Origin: Flavobacteriales bacterium
Lineage (GTDB): Bacteria; Bacteroidota; Bacteroidia; Flavobacteriales_F; PHOS-HE28
Assembly: GCA_016700415.1 (NCBI GenBank)
Contig: CP065018.1
Span: 2,548,001 to 2,612,000 of the forward strand
DNA: 64,000 nucleotides
Direction of reading: 5' to 3'
In this document: positions 17,001 through 32,000 of the stretch, one piece after another
How the letters are laid out: each line of letters starts with the position of its first letter
How positions within the stretch are numbered: the stretch's first letter is position 1
Notes under the pieces: model-generated
The model's database searches: none
Told to the model about the DNA's origin: nothing
Seen by the model: the letters and a program-made list of their open reading frames with translations, nothing else
Translations under genes and position numbers: made by a program

Positions 17001-20000
17001 AGTGGTGCTGGCCTTCACGGCCGCCCCTTCGGTGAATGCGGGTGCCAACAGCTCCGCTTGTGTGAACAATTCCACGATCGCTTTGAACGGCAGCGTGGCG
17101 GGTGCTTCCGGCGGTGTGTGGAGCGGCGGCAACGGCAGCTTCACGCCCAACAACACGTCCCTTTCCGGTAGTTACACACCCACTGCATCGGAGATCGCGG
17201 CCAACACGGTCACGCTCACATTGACCACCACGGGCAACGGTAATTGTTTGGCCGTCTCGAACAGCCGCACGATAACCTTCACCCCGGCCCCGGTAGTGGA
17301 TGCCGGGCCGAATGCTTCGGTCTGCGCGAACGCTCCTGCGATGCAACTGGCGGGCAGCGTAACGGGTGCCACCGGCGCTATCTGGAGCGGTGGAAGCGGA
17401 ACTTACAATCCCAACAATACCACACTGAACGCGGTCTACACGCCGACCGCTGCGGAGCGCACGGCAGGCACGGTGACCTTGACCTTGAGCTCGGTGGGTA
17501 ACGGCACCTGCAATGCGGTAAGCGACCAAGTGACCTGGACCATCACCGCGGCGCCCACGGTGAATGCGGGCCTGGACCGGGTGGTCTGCGGCAACAATGC
17601 AGCGGTGACCCTGAACGGAAGCTTCAACATCGCCACCGGCGCCGTGTGGAGCGGTGCGGGCAGCTTCGACCCGAGCACCACCAATACGAACGCCACCTAC
17701 ACGCCCTCCGCTGCGGAGGTGTCCACGGGTTCGGCCACACTTACCCTCACCACCACGGGCAACGGGCTTTGCAGTGCAGTGAGCGACCAAGTCCTTCTCA
17801 CCTACACGACTGCACCAACGGCCAATGCCGGGGCCAACAGCACGCTATGTGCGAACAACGCGGCGGTGGTATTGAACGGCAGTATTACCGTGGCCACCGG
17901 CGGAACATGGAGCGGCGGCACCGGTGTCTTCACCCCGAACAACACCACCTTGAACGCGAGCTATGCACCTACCGCGGCGGAGATCGCGGCGGGGCAGGTC
18001 ACACTGATCCTGACCACTACCGGAAACGGTACTTGCAACCCGGCCAGCAACAGCCGGACGATCACCTTCTCACCGGCCCCGATCGTGAATGCGGGACCTA
18101 GCGCTTCCGTCTGTGCCAACGCTTCTGCGATGCAATTGGCCGGTAGCGTCACCGGTGCCACGGGCGGTATCTGGAGCGGCGGAACCGGCACTTACAACCC
18201 GAACAACACGACGTTGAACGCGGTGTACACACCGAGCGCTGCGGAGCGCACGGCCGGTACCGTCAACCTTACGTTGACCTCCGCCGGCAACGGCCTCTGC
18301 AATGCGGTGAGCGACCAAGTGACCTGGACGATCACGCCTGCACCCACGGTGAATGCCGGGCCTGATCAAAGCCTTTGCTCGAACAACCCGATGGCCACCT
18401 TGGCGGGATCATACACCGTTGCCACAGGTGCTGCTTGGAGCGGCGGTAACGGCACCTTCAGCCCAAGTGCTTCCAATGTGAATGCGACCTATACACCTAC
18501 GGCAGCCGAAGTATCGAGCGGTTCCGTTACGCTGACCTTGACCACCACGGGCAACAACAACTGCGTGGCGGTTTCCGATCAGGTGGTCCTGAATTTCACG
18601 CCTGCTCCCACCGCGAACGCCGGTGCCGATGTGACCCGTTGTGCGAACAACGCGAACGTGGTGCTGAACGGCAGCGTGACGATCTCGACCGGTGGTGTAT
18701 GGAGCGGCGGTGCCGGTTCTTTCACGCCGAACAACACGGCCCTGAACGCCACTTATACCCCGACCGCAACGGAGATCTCCGCCGGGATCTTGACCTTGAC
18801 CCTGACCACCACGGGCAACAGCAATTGCTCGGCGGTGACGGACAGCAAACAGATCACCTTCACGCCAGCACCCACGGTTAACGCCGGGCCTAATGGAACG
18901 GTCTGCGCCAATGCAAGCGCGATCACATTGGCCGGTGTGGTGAACGGAGCTACCGGTGCCACTTGGAGCGGTGGCGCGGGCACTTACAACCCCAACAACA
19001 CGACCTTGAACGCGGTGTATACGCCTAGCGCAGCTGAGCGTACGGCCGGCACAGTGACCCTCACCTTGACCACTACCGGCAACGGCCTTTGCAATGCGGT
19101 GAACGACCAAGTGACATACCTGATCACGCCGGCACCGACGGTGAACGCCGGTCCTGATCAAAGCCTCTGCGCCAACAATGCCGTGGCGAACCTGAACGGA
19201 AGCTTCACCGTGGCCACCGGCGCCACTTGGGGCGGCGGTCTGGGCACCTTCAGTCCGAGCGCCACCAACATGAACGCGACCTACGGGCCGACCGCTGCGG
19301 AGATCGCGAACGGTTCGGTGACACTGACCTTGACCACCACGGGCAACAACAACTGCGTAGCGGTATCCGATGCGATGGTGTTGAGCTTCACTGCCGCACC
19401 TACTGCCAACGCCGGTGCGGATGTGACGCGTTGCGCGAACAATGCGAGCGTGACGCTGAACGGCAGCGTGACCATCGCCACGGGCGGGGTATGGAGCGGC
19501 GGTGCCGGATCCTACACGCCGAACAACATGACACTTAGCGCCACCTACATCCCGACCGCCACCGAGATCTCCGGCGGGATATTGACCTTGACGTTGACCA
19601 CCACGGGTAACAACAACTGCTCGGCTGTAACGGACAGCAAGCAGATCACATTCACACCTGCGCCCGCGGTGGATGCCGGCCCTAACGGAACGGTCTGCGC
19701 CAATGCAAGCGCGATCACCATGGCCGGTGTGGTCACTGGCGCTACTGGGGCAACTTGGAGCGGTGGGACAGGCACGTACAACCCCAACAACACGACGCTG
19801 AACGCGGTGTACACACCGAGCGCTGCGGAGCGCACGGCGGGCACGGTAACCCTGACCCTCACCACCACGGGCAACGGCCTTTGCAACGCGGTGAACGACC
19901 AGGTGACCTACTTGATCACGCCTGCACCCACGGTGAACGCCGGACCGGACCAGAGCCTTTGCGCGAACAATGCCGTGGCGACTTTGAACGGAAGCTTCAG

Positions 20001-23000
20001 TGTGGCCACGGGTGCTGTTTGGAGTGGCGGTCTGGGCACCTTCAGCCCGAGCGCTTCTTATGTGGGCGCGACCTACACGCCCACTGCGGGAGAGATCTCG
20101 AACGGTTCCGTCACCTTGACCTTGACCACCACGGGCAACAACAATTGCATGGCGGTCTCGGATGCAGTGATGCTGAGCTTCACACCTGCACCGACGGTGA
20201 ACGCGGGTGCCGATGTAACGGTGTGCGTGAACAATGCGAACGTGTCCTTGAACGGAAGTGTGAGCATTGCCACCGGCGGTGTGTGGAGCGGCGGTGCAGG
20301 TTCCTTCACGCCGAACAACACCACCCTCAATGCCACTTACGCACCGACCCCGGGGGAACTCGCGGGCGGCACCTTGACCCTTACGCTCACCAGCACCGGG
20401 AACGGGAACTGCGGCGTGGCATCGGACAGCAAGCTGATCACCTTCTCACAGGCCCCGATCGTGAATGCGGGCCCGAACGCCTCCGTCTGCGCCAACGCTT
20501 CTGCGATGCAATTGGTCGGTAGTGTGAGCGGCGCCACCGGGGCCATCTGGAGCGGTGGCAACGGCACATACAGCCCGAACAGTTCCACACTGAACGCGAC
20601 CTACACGCCGACCGCCGCAGAGCGTACCGCCGGCACGGTGACCTTGACTTTGACCTCCGCAGGTAACGGCCTGTGCAATGCGGTGGGCGACCAAGTGACC
20701 TGGACCATCACACCGGCACCTACGGTGAACGCCGGCCCTGACCAAAGCCTCTGCTCGAACAACCCCGCAGCCACCTTGGCAGGGTCGTACACCGTGGCCA
20801 CGGGCGCGGTTTGGAGCGGCGGTAACGGCACGTTCAGCCCGAGCGCTTCCAACGTGAATGCGACGTACACCCCGACATCAACGGAGATCTCAAGCGGTGC
20901 TGTTACGCTTACCCTGACCACCACGGGCAACAACAATTGCGTGGCGGTCTTCGATCAAGTGGTCCTGAATTTCACGCCTGCTCCCACCGCGAACGCCGGA
21001 GCGGATGTGACGCGCTGCGCGAACAATGCCAACGTGGTGCTGAACGGCAGCGTGACGATCGCGACCGGTGGTGTATGGAGCGGCGGTGCCGGTTCTTTCA
21101 CGCCGAACAACACGGCCCTGAACGCCACCTATACCCCGACCGCAACGGAGATCTCCGCCGGGATCTTGACCTTGACCCTGACCACCACGGGCAACAGCAA
21201 TTGCTCGGCGGTGACGGACAGCAAACAGATCACCTTCACGCCAGCACCCACGGTTAACGCCGGGCCTAATGGAACGGTCTGCGCCAATGCCAGCGCGATC
21301 AGTTTGGCCGGTGTGGTCACTGGCGCTACTGGGGCAACTTGGAGCGGCGGCACCGGCACGTACAACCCGAACAACACGACCTTGAACGCGGTGTACACGC
21401 CGAGCGCCGCGGAGCGCACGGCCGGTACCGTGACGCTGACCTTGACCACTACCGGCAATGGCTTGTGCAATGCGGTGATCGACCACGTGACGTACCTGAT
21501 CACGCCCGCTCCGACGGTGAACGCCGGTCCTGATCAAAGCCTGTGTGCCAACAACTCCGTGGCGAACTTGAACGGAAGCTTCACCGTGGCCACCGGCGCC
21601 ACTTGGGGCGGCGGTCTGGGCACCTTCAGCCCGAGCGCCACCAACATGAACGCGACCTATGCTCCGACCGCTGCGGAGATCGCGAACGGTTCCGTGACCC
21701 TGACCTTGAGCACCACGGGCAACAACAACTGCGTAGCGGTGTCCGATGCGATGGTGTTGAGCTTCACTGCCGCACCTACTGCCAACGCCGGTGCGGATGT
21801 GACGCGTTGCGCGAACAATGCGAGCGTGACGCTGAACGGCAGCGTGACCATCGCCACGGGCGGGGTATGGAGCGGCGGCGCCGGGTCCTACACGCCGAAC
21901 AACACGACACTTAGCGCCACCTACACCCCGACCGCGACGGAGATCTCCGGCGGGATCCTGACCTTGACGCTGACCACCACGGGCAACAACAATTGCTCTG
22001 CGGTGACGGACACCAAGGAGATCACCTTCAGCCCGGCGCCCACGGTGGATGCCGGAGCTAACGGCACCGTCTGCGCCAATGCCTCGGCCATCAGCTTGGC
22101 CGGTGCGGTCATTGGCGCTACTGGAGCAACTTGGAGCGGCGGCACGGGCGCCTACAACCCCAACAACACGACCCTGACAGCGGTGTATACACCGAGCGCC
22201 GCTGAGCGCACGGCCGGCACTGTGACGCTGACCTTGACCAGCACGGGCAACGGCCTTTGCAATGCCGTGATCGACCAGGTGACCTACTTGATCACGCCAG
22301 CACCCACGGTGAATGCGGGAGCTGACCAAAGTCTGTGTTCGAACAACGCCGTGGCGACCTTGGGCGGAAGCTTCACCGTGGCCACGGGCGCCACTTGGGG
22401 CGGTGGCCTGGGCACCTTCAGCCCGAGCGCCTCGAACATGAACGCGACCTACACGCCGACGGCCGCTGAGATCGCGAACGGTTCCGTCGCCTTGACCTTG
22501 ACCACCACGGGCAACAACAACTGCGTGGCAGTGTCCGATGCGCTCGTATTGAGCTTCACGCCTATGCCTACTGCGAATGCCGGTACGGATATTACCCGCT
22601 GCGCGAACAATGCCACCGTGGCGCTGAACGGAAGCGTGACCGTGGCGACCAGTGGTGCATGGAGCGGCGGTGCCGGTTCCTTCAACCCGAACAACACGGC
22701 GCTCAATGCGACCTACACCCCGACCGTGACGGAGATCGCCAACGGGATCTTGAACTTGGTGTTGACGACCACGGGCAACAACAATTGCACCGCAGTGAAG
22801 GATACGGTGAGGGTGAACTTCACGCCAGCGCCCACGGTGGACGCCGGACCCAACGGAACGGTCTGCTCCAATGCGAGCGCGATCACCTTGGCCGGTGTGG
22901 TCACGGGTGCTACTGGAGCGACCTGGAGCGGCGGCACGGGCACCTACAACCCCAACAGCACGACCCTGAATGCCGTGTACACGCCAAGTGCGGCCGAACG

Positions 23001-26000
23001 CACTGCAGGCACGGTGACACTGACGTTGACCACTACGGGCAACGGCCTTTGCAACGCAGTGAACGACCATGTGACCTACCTGATCACGCCGGCCCCGACC
23101 GTGAACGCGGGAGCGGACCAAAGCCTTTGCGCGAACAATGCCGCGGCGACCTTGAACGGTAGTTTCAGTGTGGCCACCGGCGCTGTGTGGAGCGGCGGCC
23201 TGGGCACGTTCAGCCCGAGTGCTTCCTATGTGAACGCGACCTACACACCGACGGCTACCGAGATCTCGAACGGATCCGTGACATTGACCTTGACGACTAC
23301 CGGCAACAACAATTGCGTGCCGGTGTCCGATGCGGTGATGTTGAATTTCACGCCTGCGCCGACAGTGAATGCGGGTGTGGATGTCACGGTGTGCGTGAAC
23401 AATGCGAGCGTGGCCTTGAGCGGCAGCGTGAGCATCGCCACGGGCGGTGTGTGGAGCGGCGGCGCCGGATCCTTCACGCCGAACAACACGACCTTGAACG
23501 CCACGTACACACCGACCCCTGCGGAACTCGCAGGCGGCACGTTGACCCTTACGCTCACCAGCACCGGGAACGGCAACTGCGGCGGGGTGTCGGACAGCAA
23601 GCTGATCACCTTCTCGTCTGCACCCATTGTGGATGCCGGGTTGAATACCTCGGTCTGTGCGAACGCTCCTGCGATGCAACTGGTCGGTACCGTGGGCGGT
23701 GCCAGCGGGGCGATCTGGAGCGGCGGCAACGGCACGTACAGCCCGAACAACTCTACGCTGAACGCGATCTATACACCGACCCTTGCGGAACGCACCGCGG
23801 GCACGGTGACCTTGACCTTGACCTCCGCAGGCAACGGCCTGTGCAATGCGGTGAGCGACCAGGTGACCTGGACGATCACGCCCGCGCCCACAGTGAGCGC
23901 CGGCCCTGACCAGAGCCTATGCGCCAACAACGCGACGGCCACCTTGGCTGGCGGGTTCACGGTAGCTACCGGTGCCGCATGGAGCGGTGGCTTGGGCACC
24001 TTCAGCCCGAGCGCGGCGAACATGAACGCGACCTATACGCCAACGGCCGATGAGATCTCCAACGGCTCGGTGACGCTCACACTGACCACCACGGGCAACA
24101 ACAATTGCGTGGCGGTCTCCGATGCGATCACCTTGGCATTCACGCCAGCTCCCACGGTGAATGCCGGAACGGACGCGACGGTCTGCGTGAACAATGCCAA
24201 CGTGTCCTTGAACGGAACCGTAACGATTGCCACGGGCGGCATCTGGAGCGGTGGTCTGGGATCCTTCACCCCGAGCAATACCACGCTCAATGCGGTCTAT
24301 ACACCAACGCCTTCAGAACTCGCCGCAGGTTCGCTGACCCTCACGTTGACCAGTAGTGGCAATGGCAATTGCGGTCTGGTCTCGGACAGCAAGCTGATCA
24401 ACTTCACGCCTGCGCCCATGGTGGATGCCGGCCTCAACGGTACGGTCTGCGCGAACAACTCGGCGATTATCTTGGCCGGTGTGGTCAACGGTGCTTCCGG
24501 TGCCATCTGGAGCGGTGGAACGGGTACCTACAGCCCGAACAGCAGCACGCTCAACGCCACCTACACACCTAGCGCTGCTGAGCGCACTGCTGGCAGCGTC
24601 ACCCTCACGTTGACCACGGTGGGCAACGGCAATTGCACTGCGGTGAGCGACCAAGTGTCTTACTCGATCACACCTGGACCGACTGCGAACGCCGGATCCG
24701 ACAGGGTGCTTTGCGCCAATAATCCCGTGACTTCCCTGTCCGGCGCCTTCACCGTGGCCACAGGTGGCATCTGGAGCGGCGGCAACGGCACCTTCGACCC
24801 GAGCACCACGAACATGAGTGCGATCTACACACCCACGGCTACGGAGATCACCAACGGCAGCTTGACGCTCACGCTTACCACCACCGGCAACGGGCTGTGC
24901 AATGCGGCCATCGACCAAGTGGTGCTCAATTTCACCGATGCACCTTCCGCCAACGCGGGACCTGATGTGACCCGCTGCGCGAACAACGGCGCCGTGGCCC
25001 TGAACGGCAGCGTGGTGACCGCCACGGGCGGCACCTGGAGCGGCGGCACCGGCACCTACACGCCGAACGCCAACACGCTGAACGCGACCTACAACCCCGG
25101 CCCGGGCGATATCGCCGCTGGCATGGTGACGCTCACCTTGACCACCACGGGCAACGGCAATTGCACACCGGCCAGCGATACCCGCATCATCACCTACACC
25201 CCGGCGCCGATCCTGAATGCAGGTGCGGACGCTACCGTCTGCGCGAACTCACCGGCCGTCACGCTCAACGGTAGTGTGAACGGAGCCGTAGGCGGTGTAT
25301 GGAGCGGCGGCAACGGCACCTACAGCCCGAACAGCATCACCCTCAACGCTACCTACACGCCGAGCGCGGCCGAGATCTCATCAGGTGGGTTCACGCTCAC
25401 CCTCACCTCGGCCGGCAACGGTACCTGCAACGCGGTAACGGACCAGGTCCACTTCATCATCACGCCTTCACCGACGGTGAATGCCGGTGTGGACCAGACC
25501 CTCTGCGGGAACAATGGCACCGCTACGCTGAACGCGGCCATCACCGTGGCCAACGGCGTGCAGTGGAGCGGCGGAAGCGGCCTCTACTCGCCAGGCAGCA
25601 CAGCGCAGAACATCACTTACACGCCTTCAGCCATCGAGGTGTCCAATGGCTTGGTAACGCTTACCGCTACCACCACGGGCAATGGCAACTGCGCAGCGGT
25701 CGCTGACCAGGTGCAGATCACCTTCACCACGGCCCCGATGGCCAATGCAGGGGTTGACCAGTCCGTCAGTGCCAACAATGCGGCCACCACCTTGGCCGGT
25801 TCCTATTCCATCGCCACCGGCATGGTATGGTCCGGCGGTGCGGGCACTTACAACCCGAACAATACCACCACCAATGCGGTGTACACGCCCACACCGGCGG
25901 AGATCGCTTCCGGCAGTGTCACCTTGACCTTGACCACCACCGGCAATGGTTCCTGCGCTGCAGCCATCGATGCCATGACCATCACCTTCAGCGATGCGCC

Positions 26001-29000
26001 AACGACGAACGCCGGACCGGACCAAGTGATCTGCGGCAACAATGCGGTCGTTGCCCTCAACGGCAGCGTGACCATCGCCACTGGCGGCATCTGGAGCGGC
26101 GGTACCGGTAGCTACACGCCGAACAACACCTCGCTCAACACCACCTACTATCCATCAGCGGCCGAGATCGCCGCAGGTAGCGTGACCCTCACGCTGACCT
26201 CCGTGGGCAATGGCAACAGCAATCCGGTGACGGACCAGATCGTGATCACGATCTCCCCGGCACCGGTGGTGAACGCCGGCAACAACTTCACCGTGTGCGC
26301 CAACAATCCCACCGCGCAATTGGGCGGTGTGGTCAACCATGCGGGCGGCGGTGTGTGGAGCGGCGGCTCGGGCACCTTCAACCCCGGTAACAACAACCTG
26401 AACGCCACCTACACCCCGACCCTGGGTGAGATCGCTGCGGGCACCGTCACATTGACGTTGACCTCCACGAACAACGGTACTTGCAACGTCGTGTCCGATC
26501 AAGTGGTGATCACCATCGCACCTGCACCCGTTGTGGATGCAGGGATCGACCGCACGGTCTGCTCGAACAACGCCAGCGTGCAATTGGCCGGTTCCATCAG
26601 CAACGCCACGGGCGGCATCTGGAGCGGTGGTACGGGCGGCTTCTCACCGAGCATCAACGCGCTGAACGCGGTGTACACCCCCAGCGCCCTTGAACTGGCG
26701 AACGGCTCGATCACGCTCACGCTGACCAGTACAGGCAACGGTACCTGCACCGCGGTGAGCGATGCCATGACCATCTACATCTCACAAGGCCCCACGGTGA
26801 ACGCCGGTGTGGACCGCACCGTCTGCGCCAACGATCCCTCCGTGATCCTGGACGGCACGGTGACGATAGCTGGTGGTGCTGTATGGAGCGGCGGCGGTGG
26901 CACCTGGTCGCCGGATGCGAACACACTGAACGCGACCTATCATCCCAGCCCTGCTGAGGTGGCCTTAGGCACCGCGACGCTCACGCTCACGACCATCCAG
27001 AACGGGCTGTGCAACGGGGTGAACGACCAGATGACGATCACGATCATCGCCTCGCCTGCCGCCAATGCGGGCAACGACCTGTTCGCTTGCTCGAACAATG
27101 CGCAGGTGCAGCTCGGTGGCTCCGTCAGCGGCGCTGGTGGCGGCCAATGGAGCGGAGGTGCGGGCAGCTTCACGCCTTCCATCGCTTCGCTCAACGCGGT
27201 CTATACGCCGACCGCGGCCGAGATCGCCGGAGGCACCATGACGCTCACCTTGATCACCATCGGCAATGGCAACTGTGTGCCGGTATCGGACCAGGTCCTG
27301 ATCACCTTCACCGCTTCGCCCACGGCCAATGCGGGTGCGGACGGTGTGCGCTGCGCGAACAATGCGGCCATCCAACTGGGCGGCAGCGTCACTGTCGCCA
27401 ACGGTGGAACGTGGAGCGGCGGCGGAGGAACCTTCAGCCCGAACGCCAATGCACTGAACGCGGTGTACACGCCCTCACTGGGTGAGATCGCCGCAGGCAG
27501 CGCGACACTGACGCTCACCACCACCGGCAACAACGGTTGCACGGCGGTAACGGACGAGGTGACGTACACTTTCACACCTGCGCCCACGGCCAACGCCGGA
27601 TCGGACGCCAGCATCTGTGCGAACAATGCCACCTTGCAGTTGAACGGATCTGTGACCGTGGCCACGGGCGGCCTCTGGAGCGGAGGAGCGGGCAGCTTCT
27701 CGCCGAACAGCGGCATCCTGAACGCGGTGTACACACCGACCGCAGCGGAGGTCTCCGCCGGTACCGTCACGTTGACCTTGACCACGGTGGGCAATGCGCT
27801 GTGCAATGCGGTGAGCGACCAGATGGTGGTGACGATCACGCCAGCACCTGTGGTGGACGCGGGCCAGCCTTTGCAATCCTGCGCCAACAACCCGAGCGTG
27901 CAACTGGCCGGTTCGGTGCAGAACGCCACAGGCGGAACATGGACCGGCGCAGGCAGCTTCTCGCCTGACGCGAACAGCCTGAGCGCGATCTACACGCCTT
28001 CCGCCGCGGAAGTGATCGCAGGCACGGCCACGGTCACTTTGACCAGCACCGGCAACGGTCTGTGCAACGCGGTGAGCGACCAAGTGACCATCACTATCAC
28101 CGACGCTCCCGTGGTGGAGGCCGGTGCCGCACAAACGCTTTGCGCCAACAACATTGCCGCGCAACTGAACGGCCAAGTGACCAATGCCACCGGCGGAAAT
28201 TGGACCGGCGGCGCGGGGTCTTTCAGCCCGAACGCTGCTACGGTGAACGCGGTCTACACGGCCAGCGCTGCTGAAGTGAACGCGGGCGGACTGTGGCTCT
28301 ACCTCACTTCCACGGGCAACGGCGGCTGCTTGTCCTCCCGCGATTCCGTGCGCTTGGACTACACCCCGGCACCGACGGTGAACGCGGGCCTGGATGCCCA
28401 TGTGTGCGCCAACGCTTCCGAGGTGCAACTGGCCGGTGCGGTCACCGTGGCCAATGGTGGCACGTGGAGCGGCGGTGCGGGCGCCTTCACGCCTAACGCA
28501 CAGATGCTGAACGCCAGCTATGCGCCGACCGCGCTTGAGATCGCCGCAGGACAGATGTCCTTGGTGCTCACGTCCACGGGCAACGGTAATTGCACGGCCG
28601 TGCGGGACAGCTTGGTGATCATCGTGGACCCTGTCCCCGTGGTGAACGCCGGACCGGACCAGCAGATCTGCGCCAACAATCCGAACTTCCAGCTGAACGG
28701 ATTCGTCGGCAACGCCCCGGGCGGCCAATGGACCGGTGGCATGGGCAACTACTTCCCGAATAACACCTCGCTGGCACTGCAATACACGCCCACCGAGGCG
28801 GAGGTAACGGCAGGTTCCATCACCTTCACGCTCACTTCCACAGGCACTAGCATCTGCGTGGCCGTCACCGACCAGATGACGGTCTACTTCACCGGTGCGC
28901 CTGTGGTGAATGCCGGTACCGACCTGGCCGTGTGTGCCAACAACTCGGCGGTGCAGCTCAACGGCAACGTGAACAACGCGAACGGCGGTGCATGGTCCGG

Positions 29001-32000
29001 TGGAAGCGGCGCCTTCAGCCCTTCCAACAACGTGTTCAGCCCGATCTACACGCCCACGGCGTCGGAGATCGCTTCGGGCAGCTTGAACCTCTACCTCACC
29101 TCCACCGGCAACGGCAATTGCTTCGCGGTGCGCGACACCATCGCCATCACCTTCACGCCAGCACCCACGGTGAATGCCGGTGTGGACCTGGACGTATGCG
29201 CCAACAATCCATTGGTCACGCTGAACGGCGCGATCACCGTGGCAGGCGGCGCACAATGGAGCGGTGGCCTCGGCACCTACTCGCCGAACGCACAGACGCT
29301 GAACGCACAGTACGTGCCTTCGAACTTCGAACTTCAGACCGGAAGCGTGGAGCTCACGCTCACCACCACGGGCAATGGCAACTGCCTCGCCGTGGTCGAC
29401 CAAGTGACGCTCACCGTAACGCCCGCCCCTGTTGTGAGCGCTGGCGCTGACATCACCACGTGCTCCAGCGATCTGCAAGTGCCGATGACCGGCAGCGTGC
29501 AAGGCGGTTCCACCACCGGTACGTGGAGCACCAGCGGCACGGGCAGCTTCTTCCCGAGCGCCACCGCACTGAACGCCACCTACATGGCCAGCGCACTGGA
29601 TTCGCTGAACGGCACTGTGGACCTCACGCTGACTTCCACGAACAACGGCCTGTGCAATGTGGTGTCGGACATGATGACCTTGACCATCCTGCCGAACGCC
29701 ATCGCCAACGCTGGGGTTGACCAGAGCATCTGCGCCAGCCAAGCCACCGTGCAACTCGCCGGCAGCATCAGCGGCAACGCCACGGAAGGCCACTGGACCA
29801 CGAACGGTGCGGGCTCCTTCACCCCGAACGCCAACGCTGCAAGTGCGGTGTACCAAGTAGCTCCGGGCGACCAAGGCACGCTCACCTTCACGTGGAGCGT
29901 GAACAGTTGCGACAATGCCATGGACCAGATGAACGTGACCATCGTTCCGGTCTCCAGCGCGAATGCGGGTGCCGATCAAGTGGTATGCTTCGGCAACCTG
30001 AACGTGTTGATCAATGGCCAAGTGAGCGGTGCTTCTTCCTCCGGCGTGTGGAGCACGTTGGGATCGGGCAGCTTCGCCAATCCGGCTGATGCGCTCGCCA
30101 ACATCTACCACGCCAGCGCCCAGGATTCCTTGGCCCACGGTGTGAGCTTGGTGCTCACCGCCACCAACACGGGTGCTTGCACTGCGGATGTGGATACGGT
30201 GTACATCGCCATCCAACCTTCCGGTACGGTGAACGCCGGCCAGGACCTGAGTTTCTGCGCGAACAACGCCACGGTGCAGCTCGCTGGAACCATCAGCGGT
30301 GATGCCACCCAAGTGCAGTGGACCACCTCCGGCTCGGGTTCCTTCTACCCGAGCAACAGCGTGCTGACGCCGACCTACATCCCCAGCAACATCGACACGG
30401 CCATCGGCTCGCTGACCTTGACGCTGAACGCAGTGAACAGCTGCAACAACGCCAGCGACGCCATGACGCTGGAGCTCACACCGGCACCTTATGTGAACGC
30501 CGGACCGGACCAGACCTTCTGCGACCAGGTGAGCCAGTTCAACCTGAGCGGAATGATCTCCGGCATTACCACCGTGGGCCAGTGGACCACCACGGGAACC
30601 GGCACCATCGCCAACGCGGGTGCACTGAACACCACGTACACGGCAAGCGCTGCGGACATCGCTGCGGGTCAGATCCACTTCACGCTCACTTCCTTGAACA
30701 ACGGCAACTGCGGCCCGGTGAGCGATGCGATGACGATCTACCTCACCGCCGGCATCATCGTGAGCGCCGGTCCGGACCAGAGCGTGTGCGTGCTCTCCGA
30801 CCATGCCAACCTGCAGGGCAGTATCCAGAACGGATCGCCCTCAGGCATCTGGACCGCCACCGGCACGGGCACCTTCCAGCCCAGTGCAGATGTGCTCAAC
30901 GCGCAGTACTTCTTCTCTGCGGCCGATGTGGCCAACGGCTCGGTAGTGCTCACGTTCACCGCTACCAACACGGGCACTTGCCCCAGCGGCAGCGACCAGA
31001 TGACACTGACCTTCGGCAGCACCAGCTATGCATTCGCCGGTGCGGACCAAAACCTCTGTGCCAACTCACCGATCGCCCAGCTTGCGGGGAACTTCAGCGG
31101 CGGTGCCCAGGGCATCCTGTGGAGCACTTCCGGCTCGGGTTCCTTCAGCAACAACACCGATCCCAATGCCACCTACACGCTCAGCAACGCGGACATCGCA
31201 GCGGGTGCAGTGCAGTTGACGATCACCACGATCACCAATGGTTCCTGCGCGGCATCTTCCGATGCAGTGACACTGAACGTCCGCGCCCTTCCGAACATCA
31301 CTGCGGGGAGCGATATCATCGCCTGCACGGCCGCACCGGTACAATTGGCCGCCAACGCCGCCAATGCACCCGGCGGCACCTGGACCACTTCGGGCACGGG
31401 CACCTTCTTCGATGCCAATGCCTTGGCCACGCTCTACTACCCCAGCGCAGCCGATAGCACCATCGGAACGGTGACGCTCACCGTGGCCACCACGGGCACC
31501 CTGCCTTGCAGCGCCGTGTCGGATGCGCTCATCATCACCTTCGGCGGTGGGCTCGCTGCACAGGCCGGCCAGGATGTGATCACTTGCAGTACGGACCCGA
31601 ACATCCCGCTGAACGGAGCGGTCGCCGGCACCACCACGGGCCAGTGGAGCACCACGGGCACGGGTTCCTTCAGCCCCTCGGCCACGGCGCTCAACGCCAC
31701 CTACATCCCGGGTGCGGCGGATTATGTGATCGGTAACATCTCCTTGGTGCTGAGCACCACCAACAACGCTGGCTGCCCCGCCGGTAAGGACACGCTGGTG
31801 GTGAGCTACCACGTTCCTCCCACGGTGAACGCGGGTGCTGACCTGCTGCTCTGCGATGGTTTGTCGCCGATCCAGTTGAACGGCACCGCGCAGAACGATT
31901 CGCTGGTGCAATGGGTCACCGATGGTACGGGCAGCTTCAGCCCGAACGCCAACACGCTCAATGCCACCTACATTCCAACGGCTACTGACAGCATCGCAGG

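Noticed and set aside
27475..30804. 1109-residue minus-strand frame inside the giant adhesin
   Set aside because: Codon bias of the repeats keeps the reverse frame open; the composition is Gly/Arg/His/Val-rich and periodic. Other such frames (20890-23679, 31066-33537, 13564-15072) have the same cause.
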